A stretch of DNA of 64,000 nt. Source: Stictocephala bisonia (Eukaryota; Arthropoda; Insecta; Hemiptera; Membracidae). Under the pieces are notes generated by a model. That model made no database searches. It was not told where the DNA came from and saw nothing but the letters and a program-made list of their open reading frames with translations. The position numbers and the translations under genes were made by a program. The number at the start of each line of letters is the position of its first letter. The first letter of the stretch is position 1. Location of the stretch: contig JAQJVL010000576.1 in NCBI GenBank assembly GCA_035578905.1, forward strand, positions 310,001 to 374,000. The letters run 5' to 3'. This document shows positions 22,732-35,499 of this stretch, in pieces.

Positions 22732-23689
22732 GATAATTTTTATTTGTTTAAATTCAATTGAAAAAACACAGTATAAGTAAAAAATGCACAATTATTAAGG
22801 TGATTGATTTTGGTAAACCATGTTAACCTTTGTCATACCAAAGGAATGAAGGACCAGAGGGATTCACAAAATATTTGTACCAACGTGTGATATGCTGAGT
22901 AAGAAATTATTTGTTTTAGTTAAAAAAATGTATGAACACAAAATAAAAGTTGAACCAGCGTAACAATATATGAATGATGATTTTACTATTTTTATTATCG
23001 CATGGATAAGAGTCTGGGCCCTACATGATGGGCTAATAGTAATTTTGGAGTCAGGTAATCTGGAGCAGACTAAAACCTGGTTTAGATGTTTTGACATCCT
23101 GTGAATAACACTTTGAGGTTTGTCATGAAGGTCCTTATTATAAGGTGAAATGTTAAGAATATTGAAGTCAAGTTTTAGAATATTGTTTGGCTTTTCTATA
23201 CTGAAGTAGTAGCTGGCAATAAGAGGAGGAATTCTTCTCCTGTATGTGGACTGAGTGAATCTCAACTCTTTTTTAAACAAGGTTCTTTGAATACACTCTT
23301 ATAGCAGTGTAATGTTATTAGAGGTTGTCAAGAATAAAAATTATACGATTCGCTCTAGCAGCAATGCTGTACAGAAGGGATCTATAGATGTTGGGGGAGA
23401 CAGCTGTCGAAATGGAGATACTAAAGCTTATTGGTAGGTTTAATGTAAACAGACATGCTTCTGTTTTGGAAAAAACTTACATCAAGGTGAATTTCAACAT
23501 CAAGATGAATTATTGTAATATGTGATATATTCCAGGTGAAACCATCGATCATAATTGCTGCTGTCAAGTGGGTGTTTCCTTACAAAATCGCTCTGCTTTT
23601 CCCAGCACATTTTGGGACAGCCATTTAGCTGGCGTCAATAAGTATCAGTTTATTAAATAGAACCAAACATTCAATAAATTTATATTGTT

Positions 23690-24330
23690 ACCAGGTGAAT
23701 GGCTAGCCCATAATGTGGTGGGGGAAGACGACCAATTTTCTACCATAGAGATCTGGTTTAAACACTGGATGTGTACTAAATCTACCACCCACTTACAGTA
23801 TCTCCACTTAGGCAGTAACCATCTAATTAACATGAAAAGACCCATACAATCCAGCCAGGCTACAGCAGGAAAGTGTATCTGCTTCAACTATAAAGAACTC
23901 ACAAAATTCAACAACAAAATCCTTTTTCTCAGAAGGGGATACCCTAGAAAATTAGTCGACAACCAGATATGATTCCGACCAAACCTAACAAACAACTACT
24001 TTATCCTAACACTATAAATCCTACAAGTTTACCCTCTGTTTCATGGAAAAATCAAATGTATCTTTGTGAAGTCTATGGTCCTTTTAAATTTCCATGAGCT
24101 CAAATACCGAACAGACATTCAAAATAAATGACCCAAATGCCTGCAAAAGCAAGAATATTACTTGCCAAATACAATGCAAGCTATGCCGACGTTAGTATAC
24201 TAGCTAATCTATCCTCGGGACTAGAATGGCACTCACAAAAACAGCCGTTGTGAAACCACCCACCATCAACTGATATTAACCAATCCTATGGCAGCACAAC
24301 AGTAAAGTGCCCTTCTCTAAACTGTTAACT
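23690..24330 (+). pseudogene. possible Penelope-like element relic
   Basis: A + strand frame gives CTKSTTHLQYLHLGSNHLIN, then GYPRKLVDNQI before a stop, with weaker frames after it. In Penelope-like reverse transcriptases the blocks YRKPTHTG-YLHY-SNHP and YP-KLI--QI occur in this order. The match is suggestive but short and decayed, and no GIY-YIG endonuclease is clear. Confidence 0.4.
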
Positions 24331-24549
24331 TCACAGCTCAAATATTGGGAACTTCAACCATGGTTCACTAAATCAATATACCCTCCAATCCTAAATTTCC
24401 AACTTAATTTTCCAATCCAAAAATTCTTATAAAACATTACAATATATTCATTATAGAACCAAAAATCATGATTAACATGTGTATTTTCAATCTAATTAGA
24501 CAAAGTACTTTTTAAAAATTCAATTATATCCCATAATGTAATTAATTAA

Positions 24550-25087
24550 CACATTCTCTGCGGTAGTGCATAATCGCATACCGATGGTGCAGCTATGCCT
24601 TGCCTGGCTTGACACCATGGCTGCTCGCTTAGATATTTAAACGTATTGACAAATAAAATCGATTCCTGTGCAATTCATAAAATATTTTTTGTTCATATGT
24701 TAGGTATTTACAATATTTAATCCCTTCAACCTACCAGTTGAAGCTGTAATAAACAAATCTTAATCTTCCATTATGTCTTCAAACTGTAAACCTACTGTCA
24801 TCTGATTCTTTAGTACTCATATTCTGTTCAAGAGAAACCCCTCACTAGAGTACCTTTTTTATAAACACTATAAATAACCAAAAATATTTACATTAGAAAT
24901 ATATACACTATATATACTATATACATAGACGAAAAATAACACCACGCCGAAACCAGAGTAAAATGTTTTTTAAAGCGTATTGACAACGCTACCGGAGATC
25001 TATAATTTCTTGTGCAATGCTGACCTCACATTGACACAAACTGGTTGCTTTTGTCACTTATGCTCACAAACCCGCAGCGAATGTGTT
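24550..25087. mobile_element. TTAA-flanked short inverted-repeat element
   Basis: TTAA at 24546-24549 and 25088-25091 flanks 538 bp. The ends pair as ACACATTCTCTGCGG and, on the complement, ACACATTCGCTGCGG. A degenerate palindrome CGGTA...GCATACCG follows the left end. No coding sequence is visible. It lies in the last Sec24 intron. Confidence 0.7.
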
Positions 25088-25162
25088 TTAACTATAGATT
25101 TTTAGAGCTGTTATATTTTCCTATTATGAAATTATTAAATGTTTGCTTATGTTTGTTTACAG

Positions 25163-25274
25163 GGACGACAGTCCTCATCGCATGAGGTTTATCGAGCGGT
25201 TAGTAGAAGATAAGAACGAATCTGGCATTTCATATTATGAGTTTATACAACAAATCAAGTCCATTATGAAGTAA
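25163..25274 (+). CDS. Sec24AB: Sec24 (A/B class), last coding exon
   Basis: The acceptor TTTACAG completes the split Arg codon and the frame gives DDSPHRMRFIERLVEDKNES and GISYYEFIQQIKSIMK before TAA at 25272-25274. The D-SP-----F----VED--ES--SYYEFL--I ending is the diagnostic C-terminus of Sec24A/B. Sec24C/D end instead in a SYVDFLC-type motif. The five exons together give about 240 C-terminal residues. Confidence 0.95.
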
Positions 25275-25482
25275 TAATTAAGGAACAGTGATTTTGGAAC
25301 AATTACTTCTGTTCATATCAAGTTCCTTTGGTAGTCATTGAATTTACCTGTTGCCAATATTTTTTATTGTATATACAATTATGTTTGTTAATTATTTTGA
25401 GAAACATGTTGTAATATTTGTTTTATTTATACATAATTGTTGTTGTTATAAAATATTACTTGTAAATGTATAACTGTATATA

Positions 25483-25488
25483 AATAAA
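25483..25488 (+). other. Sec24 polyadenylation signal
   Basis: AATAAA lies about 210 bases after the Sec24 stop in the AT-rich 3' untranslated region. Confidence 0.6.
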
Positions 25489-25509
25489 TATTGACATCAC
25501 GGATTGGGG

Positions 25510-26182
25510 ACTGCCGAACGTTGTTAGCAGCTCTTTTACGTAGTGTTATAATTCCAATGGATTGAAAAAAATTATTAAGACTTAGTCACAACTCATTTTT
25601 GGGTGCTGTATATTTAATACTGTACAAAGATATATTGTTTTACTTGTAACATTGCATCTTGTAAACTAAATAGATATATTAAATATAGACCAATTTGTAA
25701 GTAATGTTTTGTTTTTTAATCTCGTATCCACACACTCACGAATCCCTTAGCACTTTTAATCAGCCTCTAAAATTTAATAAAGAAATAAGTGATAATCAAA
25801 TTGGTCACTCCTGCTAATGGCATAATGACAGGGCTTCATTACTACGCTGCCGGTCGGTGGTCTAGTCTTCCATGCTGCCATGGCAATTTTGAATGAAATG
25901 ACACAGTGGGGGAAGATTAGTTCTCTATCTCACTTCTACTATTATGTGCATCTCTCTTGCACAGATGCATTCATTACATCTTTTTCTAATCACCCTATCT
26001 GTTGATGCTTGAACTGAACTATGATAGAATATACTACAGAGAACAAATTAGATTGATTAGGTAATTATTTTATTTCAACAAAAAGATAACAGCATTGTGC
26101 AGCAAATACAATATAATAAAGGAAATAGTTTCCTCATGGGCACATGCCTGTATGAGAGGAACAGGCCACAACCAACCAAAGA
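25510..26182. other. intergenic, nothing recognised
   Basis: Sequence downstream of Sec24 with no coding resemblance. Confidence 0.5.
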
Positions 26183-26510
26183 AGAGACGCCGATCATCAA
26201 GATATAGGCGAATATAGATTTCAAATGAGTGTAGATAAACGAGTGTAGTCATTGTTACTATCTGAGTTCAACTTAGCTTAGAAAGGACTATTCATTAATA
26301 GCCCTATACCCAGGGCAACTATGGGACCTACAGATTACATGGAAACCGAACCATGTAGTGTTGGTCTAATTTTCATCTAACTGACAAGCCTGATACTCAG
26401 TTCTCTTCCCTACACATCTGAACCTTGACTACCATCCAACATGGACATCACAGACTTCTATAGTAGTGTCCACGTTGATGGCAACCATTTTATAGAAATA
26501 TGAAATAAAC
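26183..26510 (-). mobile_element. SINE family 1, truncated copy
   Basis: Matches the family 1 body from the motif AGACGCCGATCATCAAGATA at 26186 through CCATCCAACATGGACATCAC. The tRNA-like head expected on the right is not present. Confidence 0.65.
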
Positions 26511-26519
26511 CTATTTTCT

Positions 26520-27555
26520 ATAAAAGTGATTAACTTAAAATAAAAACAATACAAAAGAATAAATGTTTTGAACTAATTTTACTAACATTAGAAGCCAAAA
26601 AAAATAACACAAATATTAAAAAGATACTAAAATCTACTAAAACTGGACACAGTTCAGACATTCAGATCCATAATTATGCCCACAAGCATATTTAATTGTT
26701 ACACAAGGCATTTCACATGTCTTGTCACATACATTCATACACTGTTGTGTACACACTTAGATGAAAGAACACAAATGTTCTTGCTCTTGCAAGAGGTTGC
26801 ACACATATCCTAAATCGCACATGCACACTGAGATGAACAACAGAAATTAAATGAAAACATATTTAAGAGGAAAATTTAGGACATCCTGACATACATACAC
26901 CTTAACATACATAATGGGCACAAGCACAATGCCTGAATATCATACACACCAACACTCATATATCCTCACTACATGGAAACGTCCTCATGTACTATACAAA
27001 CATGACTCACCTTACCGCACAGTGCAAGCACATTGCTACATTATGGTTACAAATTTACAAACCCAGAAAGAAGACACCTACTGTCTACGCAGAAATTATG
27101 TGCACTCGAGTTTGAAGGCTGTTTACTAAGAAACTAAGAGGCCTATGAAAATTTCAACTACACCATTGTTTTCCTCGTTTAGTTTTGCGTTATTACATAT
27201 GCATTTTTAAATTTTATTTTAAGTTTTAATAACTTTTATCTTAGTCGGAACAAAAAAAGTGCTGGAATTTTAACTAGTTAGTGCTATACGTTAATCCGGA
27301 GTGGGAAAGTTTAGCTAGCTCATCTAGAGTTACTTAAAAAGTCCAACTCTTGGTACACTTGAAACACAAAATTGCACTTAATAGTGAAACTTGAGATAAA
27401 AGTTAGTGTTCAGGAGTTGTAGCAGCCATTTCTTTATGTATCAAAGTTAAGAATCCCTCTGAAGGGGCAAAATCAAACTTACATAAAAATATGAATTTTG
27501 TTAGAAAATCTACATAAGGTAGCTTAACTGTTCTATGTTAAATAAACATTTTATA
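26520..27555. other. intergenic, nothing recognised
   Basis: AT-rich sequence with short unrelated frames. CA-rich words near 26700-27030 do not form a clean repeat. Confidence 0.45.
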
Positions 27556-27559
27556 TTGA

Positions 27560-28130
27560 ATAAGACAGGAGCAAGAACAGAGCCTTGTGGCTTTCCGTCA
27601 TTTAGGTGCCTAAAAGTACTTTCTTTGCGACCCAGGCAAACTTTAATTAATTAAACTTTTGTTGAAGGTGGAATTCAGAAGTTTCAACTTTCTAGAGTAC
27701 AGAACGAAGTTGTAAAATCTCTAGACCCTGTGTAATAGGCTGCTAAGAGATTTACATAATATGCTGCAAATGTTTTTCTTTTCTTTTTGAACATATTCTC
27801 AATTAAAGAAAGAACTTTGTAAAAAATTTGACCCCAGCTTGTTCAACTGGGATGCTGTCATTGAGGATAGGTGATATCTGTTGTTAATCTCCTAAACTTG
27901 TAGCAGACACTTACAGAGAGTTTTAGGGCAGTAGCTTTTGGTTCATTCTGAACCATTACCTGACTTCAGAACAGCTATTATTTTAAATATTTTAAAAGCT
28001 TTGAGCATACCACTTGACAATGTGGTATTAAAGACCGTTAGAAGCCAATGTAATCCTGGAAAGATGACAGTATAGCTGCTTCCCAACTCCTGTGACCACC
28101 TCATTTAACTCTTAAAGAGTGAAAGGCCTT
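27560..28130 (-). pseudogene. jockey-type reverse transcriptase relic
   Basis: On the - strand several frames give ILNDSIPVEQAGVKF, FKKKRKTFAAYYVNLLAAYY and HLNDGKPQGSVLAPVLFNI. The blocks PVEQAGFR, AAYDTV and LPQGSVLAPLLFN are successive reverse transcriptase motifs of jockey-type LINEs. Stops and frameshifts are many. Confidence 0.65.
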
Positions 28131-28879
28131 GAAACTTCTTGCTGTGCCTGTGGGTTTTTCTTGGTCTCCTTCAGTTTGTGTATACAACCATTGATTTTAC
28201 TATACATAGAAGATAGTTCCATCCAATGTTAAATTTTGAGGCACGGAATATGGGAGCGACCGTGCTGCAACCTGTCGTCAATCAAGCAAAAGAGGTCAAA
28301 ATTGCCTCCAGTTTCGACTGTTCGGTTGCACAACCTGGGAGCAGTAAAGGAAACTAATCACTCCCTCCCATTCTCTCATTCTCTCTTCTTTCTTTTAAGA
28401 CGCTCGTCCGGACTGTCGCCACTGCACCTGTCTACTGTCGCCGATTGGCCTTGATAGTGGGTCAAAGTGGGATATTATTCCTTGTTGTGCTATGTCTTGC
28501 ACGGAAAGAAATCGCGATCTTTTATTTAGGCCTTAAGGGTTTGTGAATATGAAAAATGTTAGGGGACATTTTTTTTGTTATTTTATCAATGTAAATAACA
28601 GTGTGTTACAGATGTTTAGTTAAAACATTATGCATTATCTAAAATGATGTAAATACTACGTATTGTAAGTTTATTGATATTTTAAGTAATTGTATATTTA
28701 GAAGTAGCAAGAAAAATGGTGGTAGTTCTAAATTGTTAAAGGCTAAGTTGTTAAGTCCCTGAATAACACCAACATTTTATATAAGCACATACCAAACATT
28801 TTATATAAATTTGAGAGACGTAAAAAATTATATAAAATTTCTACGAAAAGACCATATGACAGTTTTTCAAAATTATTTT

Positions 28880-29450
28880 GCAAAATGTACTAATGAATTA
28901 AATAATGTGATCAATTTTACAAAAAAACAATTATTATTCAACATTATTAGAAAACTGTAAAGGTGATGTATCTGAGCATTGGAAGGTAATAAATAACTTA
29001 ACAAGTGGGTTTTCAAAGAAAATAGTTGAGCTAATTGAATTGCTAAACGGCGAAGTTATGCAATCAATGACCTTATCACAATCCAGTCTAGCCGTCCAGA
29101 CTTTGTACATTCCAATACCCTTCCACCTTTACGTACTTACTATCAATATTCATTCCTTATAACTCCAACAGATTTAAATGAAATTAAGAGTATTGTTAAG
29201 CTTTTAAAAAATAAAAAATTAACTGGCTCTGACCAAGTTAATGTACATTTACTGAAAAATATAATTGATGAGATTGTTATCTGTATTCTCTAAGGTTTTT
29301 GAAAAAACAATGATTAAAAGACTCCATAGTTATTTATTGAAGTTAAATTTTCTTAATCCACGTCAATTCGGTTTTATCAAAGGAAAGTCATCTGAGGATG
29401 CGTTATTAGAAGTATCAGAAATAATTTATAACAATTTAATTATTCATTAA
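28880..29450 (+). pseudogene. CR1-like reverse transcriptase fragment
   Basis: The + strand reads TDLNEIKSIVKLLKNKKLTG, SDQVNVHLLKNIIDEI and, after a deletion, FSKVFEKTMIKRLHSYLLKL with NPRQFGFIKGKSSEDALLEV. These correspond to the start of the RT domain, the LEK----RL block and the QFGFRKGKST-DA block, as in CR1-like elements. The usual PISLLP segment between them is deleted. Confidence 0.7.
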
Positions 29451-29808
29451 CTTATCATCTGTCATATAGTTCACATTTAATACTAGAATTAACCTTTTAT
29501 ATTATTGAAATCATTATTCATTTTTTATCAAGTAATTAAAGCTTCTTGTCAATATTGCATTGTATAATTATTGCTGTATTTTTAACTATAAATGAATATT
29601 CCTTTTTGTTTGAAAGTAAATTGAACTATTTGTCATAAATACCACAGTATTAAAATCTGCTTCCGGGTCACGCCGTGGACAGTGAAATGTGTGTGGTAGG
29701 CCTACCGAAAGTTTTAATATTCGTTGTTTTCCTCTTGTGTGAACAGTGTTTGTTAACTTATAATTAATTTGTGACGCATACCACTTGGACTTATTTGTTT
29801 TCTTTAAC

Positions 29809-29850
29809 CTGAAGATGCCGTCCGTATTCACGGCGAAACATGTAGTTGTT
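29809..29850 (+). ncRNA. hammerhead-like ribozyme core motif (tentative)
   Basis: CTGAAGA (29809-29815) fits CUGANGA. A five-base stem GCCGT/ACGGC (29817-29821 and 29830-29834) follows, then GAAAC (29835-29839). Stem I would be TAAC with GTTA, and stem III only one or two pairs. There is one extra base between CTGAAGA and stem II, which the classic core does not have, so activity is doubtful. Minimal hammerheads are known in Penelope-like elements. Confidence 0.2.
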
Positions 29851-30259
29851 ATCACCATCACACGCTGTGAACTGTTTGACCGAAGGTAAAGTAAACCTAT
29901 TTTAGTCTATACCAGGATTGGCATTTTTTCTTTTTATTTGATATAAAGAGATGGAGATAAAGAGAAAATATTTGCTGTATTGATGATTTCATAAATAGTG
30001 GCGGAGTCATAAAATGAAAAAGAAAAAAACATAAATGCACACAATTCAGTTCTTCAGTCGTGTTGCCGAAAATCGTGTAATAGGCCTACCTCACTCTCTG
30101 GACGTTAACGAGTTGCGCGCAATCCTACCTGCGTTAATTGCGATGTCCCAAGAAGGCCCCAAACCAGTACTCGAGTTGCGCGCAATACCGATCTCAGGTA
30201 GTCTGTCCAGTCTTGGCCGCTCAAAAATGCAACTTAGACCTCGAACTGTGCTATAGAAA

Positions 30260-31690
30260 TATTTCCGTAAATATCACAATCTGCCAAAAATAACTTGAAT
30301 TTTCACTGGTCTGATTCCAAATAGCACCAAACTTATACTACAAAATAAGCACATATCTGCTTATATTCTGTTACTATTAAATTACAATAATTTTTAAACA
30401 TGTATAGCCTATATTACTCCCCACAGTTCTAGAGTTGAAGTGTTTGGTTATTAAAAAAAGGTCCCTGTTCTTCTACTTAGGATTAGTTTATCTCATTTGA
30501 AAGTGTATGCTTATCATTAATACGATATATTTGTTTCAATTTGAAACCATACTATTACAGTTCAAAATATGCGCAAAACCCAAATTTACATATTATTTTT
30601 TAACTATATTATTGTTTATTTGTAATAGTTATTTTTTTATATAGTTTTGTTAGTTCTTGTCATTGTTTGTTCTGTTCATTCTCAGTTGTGTAAATAAGTC
30701 ATATTCGAATTGTTATAATTAAAAACGCCACAGAGTGCGGCTATAGTTAATTTTGTTATTATTTAGATTGTGGTTACTTAAAATTAGTTATTTCTTATGT
30801 TATTACTGGTCACGCTACTTGTGAAGTTTTACCAGTGTAATTCCAGAGTGTCTTTTCCAGAAAAATTGAAAATATAAATAAATTGCAGTTTATCCATACT
30901 TTCACATCTAGTAAAATAATAGTATGAAAAACAGATGTGTTAACTTTAATTATATTCACCTTAGACATACTTTTTACAATGGTCTGATTCAATCATTGTT
31001 ATAAAACGATATTTTTTAAAGGGGGACATAAACAAAATTTACAATCATTTCACAACCTGATTAAAATAATGAAAATTGAATCTAAATAATCAGTAGTCTA
31101 GTTATATTCTATCACGATAATATTTCCCAGTATTATTCTATACAAATATCATAGGCCTATTTCAATATTTATTTTGTCAAAGAAATAAATAATGTCACAT
31201 TTTTTTAATATTTCACTATATTATATATTCCTGGAATATTTGCAGATTAATTTCATAATTGAAAGGAGAGTCATTGATTGGATTTGAAAATAATTTATTT
31301 TTTAATCAATTACCGAATATGAAAAAACTAATGATTGAGTACAATAGTCGATTTAATCACCTAATCGATGGTTAAAATGCAATAAATAAAGATTTTTCAG
31401 ATGGGCTAAATAATATGAAAATGTTTACTTAAATCAGCAGTAATTATCGCCAGCATTGCCGATAAGTTGGCGGTCTATTCAAGTGAGTCTATTTACAAAT
31501 ACACGGTGTGTTAATCATATAAATCAATATGGTGTTTTAATTTATTCAGTTATAAATATTTCTTTATTCAATATGAATGTCACACTGAGTTTTACTGTAA
31601 TAGTATCAACACAGTATTCTTTATTATGCGAAAGAGATGCAAGCAAATATAAAAACAGAGAACCCGGATAAACGTTGGCAATATGGAATA
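30260..31690. other. intergenic, nothing recognised
   Basis: Very AT-rich with no coding or repeat resemblance that I can defend. Confidence 0.45.
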
Positions 31691-31734
31691 ACGTAAACAA
31701 TTATCTAAGCAGGATGTTGTTTGTGTGTGGGACC

Positions 31735-31845
31735 TGAGGAAGGAGAGGGCGGGGCGGCTGTCTGGAGAATGGGAGAGTGGGTTAAGAGGAGGGAAGTGAG
31801 ACAGAGACGGAAGAGCGTGCGAGAGAGAGAGAAGAAATAGGGCTA
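31735..31845 (+). repeat. purine-rich tract
   Basis: About 110 bases are mostly A and G, with GGAAGGAGAGGGCGGGGCGG at the start and GCGAGAGAGAGAGAAG near the end. A weaker purine tract sharing GTGAGACAGAGA lies at about 40910-41020. Confidence 0.6.
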
Positions 31846-31942
31846 TGCGCAGCGCAGCGTGGGGCCTCGCCACAACTCTCCCATATGGATGGAGTATCTC
31901 TTTATATAGTAAAATCAATAATACAACCTTTTTGTCAGAAGG

Positions 31943-33380
31943 TTGACTGACATAGCCAACAATTACTTCAAACCTAACAAATTGAAGTTCACTTCAAAAT
32001 TTAATTATAATTTAAATCACTCCAAGGAGCCTTACATTGTCAGTGGAGGCAGCAGTATCTTTATCTCTGAGATTTTAAGAAGAGAAACATTAGGAAAGAT
32101 AAAATATCCTTCAAACAACCAATTTCTCAGAAAAATTATTTCTTTAAGATCAACTTAGTCTGTGGTACACATCTCTTTGGTAATATACGAACATTCCTGA
32201 GCAAGGACTTCGGTGAATTCAATCAAAACAAAATCTCCCTCAACTGATACAGGATATAAGTTTTTGAACATTTTAGGTGAACTTCCTGGATTTAATCATC
32301 TAATGAAGCTTAATCATCACTGTTAGATGAAACTAATTCCTTGGTTCCCTTCTTTTTTAAAGGGAACAAGCTAATTAATTTCTTGATCTTAGGTATTGCT
32401 CGTCTTTAATTGATTTTTAGTTCTACTTTGTTTTTTCAGGTGTGACTGTAGCTTAAGCAGCTATAGTTTTTACTTTTTCGTTTGTTCGATTTCTTTAGCT
32501 CAGGCTTTTGGAAAACCTTTGAATATTTGAGATCTAATAAACTGAAGGATGTGCAAGGTCTACCTTAGAAGTTGAAGATGTTTGATTAAACGAGCTTCGT
32601 GTTTCTTTCAAGGGAGTTAAACTTTGATGAAATATGTCTACATTGGATGTATTAATAGTAGAGGTTTTGGGGTTATTGGTTTGGTCGAGCTCAATGCTTT
32701 TGTTCTCTAAAGTTCTTGCATCTTTGGAGGTGACACTTGAAAGAACATTGTCTCGATCTGCGACATAACCCCATAAGAAATTATTGTTAGTAAATATTTC
32801 CTTATATCAAAAAGATACATCCCAGTACAAGTATCCTTAAATCCTGCTTTCATGTTCGACGGAGTGAGAGCTGTGTTCATGGCCTAGACATATGCATTGA
32901 GCAACTTTATAGATTTGTCATAAAATTTCCTTGATGAAGACAAAACAATAAATCTACTGGTGAGTTATACCCTTGATTATACATTACTTACAAATAGATA
33001 TCTCATGTAATAGGAATATTTGTGTCAGTAATATGGTTAGTTAGAGAGGTCTGTTACTACAGCTGGTTTAAACTACATTACACTGACATGGGACTATACT
33101 AGCACTCCACAATTAACGACAAAACAGCTTATAATTTGAGACATAAATTTTAACATAGGATGAGAATGGCGTTCTTATAAAATCAAGGTTGTACTGTGCC
33201 TTAAAGGGTAAAAACACATCAACATCTAGACTCTAGAGGTTGAAGTTTGTTGTATGAGAATTGTAATCATATCTAGTTGATGAGTTCACCACAAAGTGGG
33301 TTTGATATAAACAAACAACGTCACTTCCACACACTGAGTCAGACGTTTGAAAAATGGAATTCGGGGTAGCAAGTGTCTAG
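31943..33380. other. intergenic, one unrecognised frame
   Basis: A + strand frame at 31943-32158 (MTDIANNYFKPNKLKFTSKF and ISEILRRETLGKIKYPSNNQ) looks more protein-like than its surroundings, but I do not recognise it and it ends abruptly. The rest shows nothing. Confidence 0.3.
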
Positions 33381-33386
33381 ATAGTT

Positions 33387-34030
33387 TCAAAAGTTTGCTC
33401 TAGATGTCGGGCTGGTTGGAGATAACAAAAAATTAAATATCTCATTGTGGCACACTCTCCCCAGTTTATCTACATTGAGAGAGTGCAGCAAGGAACCAGC
33501 TATGTTAGAGTTTTCGGTGTTCTTTAACTGTTTGTAAAGATCCTTACAATCCTGGCTCTGTCCTGGTATATATTCTTTACTGAAACCCCTAGGGTTAAAC
33601 ACAATCCCTAGTCCTGTAATTCTGCCAAAGAATAACAAAGCTAGTGAAACGATCATAATTATTAAAGGTGAAATGAGCCTGATTCCATCTTCAAGACATG
33701 ATGGAAAGACCTCCCAGTTAGCTTTGTTAAAGCTCCATCTAGGCCGGATAAAATATTCCTACAGATAGAACAGACCTGTGTTGTGAGTGGGGGAAGGCAC
33801 CAATAACACTCCGCCTAATATTTAGGACAGTTCACATGAACAGAAGCATAAGTCTGGGGAATAACCACAAACACAATAAGCTGAGCAGAAAGTAGTACTT
33901 GTATCTTTAGTATAAAACACAAGAAATAAGTTTTTGATTTCAGCGCAGTTGGTTAGGCTTCTGCCATTATCCCCAACATAACTTTTGTGAATGCTTTTGA
34001 TCTCATCAATGCCAAGCATCATGTACATTG
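33387..34030 (-). pseudogene. jockey-type LINE endonuclease and linker relic
   Basis: On the - strand 34028-33822 reads IKNLFLVFYTKDTSTTFCSA and YSPDLCFCS, the end of an AP-endonuclease domain. It is followed by RPRWSFNKANW and, in the frame 33656-33387, PRGFSKEYIPGQSQDCKDLY and LKNTENSN, the usual linker to the reverse transcriptase. The homologous endonuclease end occurs on the + strand at 38400-38650. Confidence 0.65.
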
Positions 34031-34053
34031 CTACACTATAAGTTATTCATTAT

Positions 34054-34190
34054 TAAGACGCCGATCATCAAGATATGGACGAATATGAGGGGTAAATGAG
34101 TGTAGAGGAACGAGTGTCTATGTCTAAGTTCTATGTCCGATAGCCTCCACCAGTCTATACCCAAGGATAATGCATTCTAGTTCTTCAACG
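34054..34190 (-). mobile_element. SINE family 1, truncated copy
   Basis: Begins with the family motif AGACGCCGATCATCAAGATA and is recognisable for about 130 bases. Confidence 0.55.
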
Positions 34191-34354
34191 TGTGTACTTT
34201 GGAGTGCAAGGACATCTAAACTGTTTACAGAGAGGACTTTCTCTAAACACTCACACTTAGCTCTACTCAGAGCATCATAATTTAAATGGCAGATATTCAA
34301 AACTGGATGGATATATTCTTTAATAGTTTCTCAATTTTTTTCAAAATATGGTGG

Positions 34355-34415
34355 CCAGCCCACCCACCCATATGTTGGAATTGGCCACCCACCCAACCAT
34401 AAAGATATGGTGGTT
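34355..34415. repeat. minisatellite fragment
   Basis: Two diverged units, CAGCCCACCCACCCATATGT and CCACCCACCCAACCATA, of the 12175-type minisatellite. Confidence 0.6.
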
Positions 34416-35130
34416 TTGGGCCCTGAGAAGGGTTGAATTTATGGTTGGCAGCTGGGAGATCACACTGACAATTTAGCTACCAAAATCGTCTTTCATTTAG
34501 CACCACCTAAGAGGGGGCACGTATAGCTTTTGAAGGGAGCCTTTTCACTCCACGAAAAATGCCAAAACATTATTTCTATTTCAATGATTCAGTCTGTAAA
34601 ACTAATACTAATAGTATTGTAGCACTTGAACTATCATTTGATAAGTGAAGACCTATTCTAGTGAACAATAAGTTGGTTTTTATAATAAATTGAGTTTTTT
34701 TATACTTTTTCACAGTTAAATATGTGAAACTTTAAATGTCATTCTTGACAATTTTAAATCACGTAATATCGACGTAAGGTCCACAAGAATGGGCCTTTAA
34801 TAATCAAAAAGCATTCAAAGTATAATATAAACATACAGTAGCTGTGTTATCTCTACTCATCGTGCCAGTTGTTTGCTATACCACCGCCAGGATCGCTTGG
34901 TTGAGAAGTAAAACGGCTGAGCTTTGCTACTGCGTATTTATATTATACTGTGCTATAAGTCATTATAATAATAAACACAAACCTTACAGTTGAATTAGAA
35001 AAGCATGTTTTGGACTGCTAGCAGTAAAATTAGATTACTGCTATAGGGCTGTCTGATTTCTAGCGATGGCTTGGCAGATTGGGAAAGACCATTTAAGGAT
35101 TGCTGCAGACACGAACATCACTCCCTATCT

Positions 35131-35310
35131 ATATATATATATATATATTCTTGTTTATTATTTTTTCCAGTATTTTCTTTTTATGCATAAATATATATAT
35201 ATATATATATATACCGTACGTTTATGGGTGGGAGGTTGGGTCACTACCACCGTACGTTTATGGGTGGGGCACTACTAGTAGTTGTATGGGTGGCTGGTTG
35301 GTTGACATAC
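35131..35310. repeat. TA runs followed by minisatellite units
   Basis: Two TA runs (about 35131-35148 and 35191-35212) are followed by CCGTACGTTTATGGGTGGGA and further TGGGTGGG-type units, in the orientation opposite to the 12175 array. Confidence 0.8.
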
Positions 35311-35499
35311 CTAACCTAACAAATCCATATCAATATGCATTATACTGTAAGTTATAGTGAACAATGTATGGTTATTAAAGTTCACAAGTCCAGCTTTGAT
35401 TGTCGCATATTTTAGAGGCTTGTTTGTCAGGTCAATACAAACAAATAATGCCATACCATGTGTCCTATTTCGATTCGTTTTCTGTTTATGTATTTTTTA

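Noticed and set aside
22555..22791. Frames of poly-Cys-Val or poly-Thr-His
   Set aside because: They are translations of the GT microsatellite.
22864..23280. - strand frame of 138 codons (MFKKELRFTQSTYRRR...)
   Set aside because: It is the longest unexplained frame near Sec24, but I see no family motif, splice site or second copy. Length alone is not enough in AT-rich DNA, so I did not call a gene.
31456..31918. Possible promoter or CpG-rich gene start around 31700-31900
   Set aside because: The stretch is G-rich and has some CG pairs, but no exon with coding resemblance follows on either strand.
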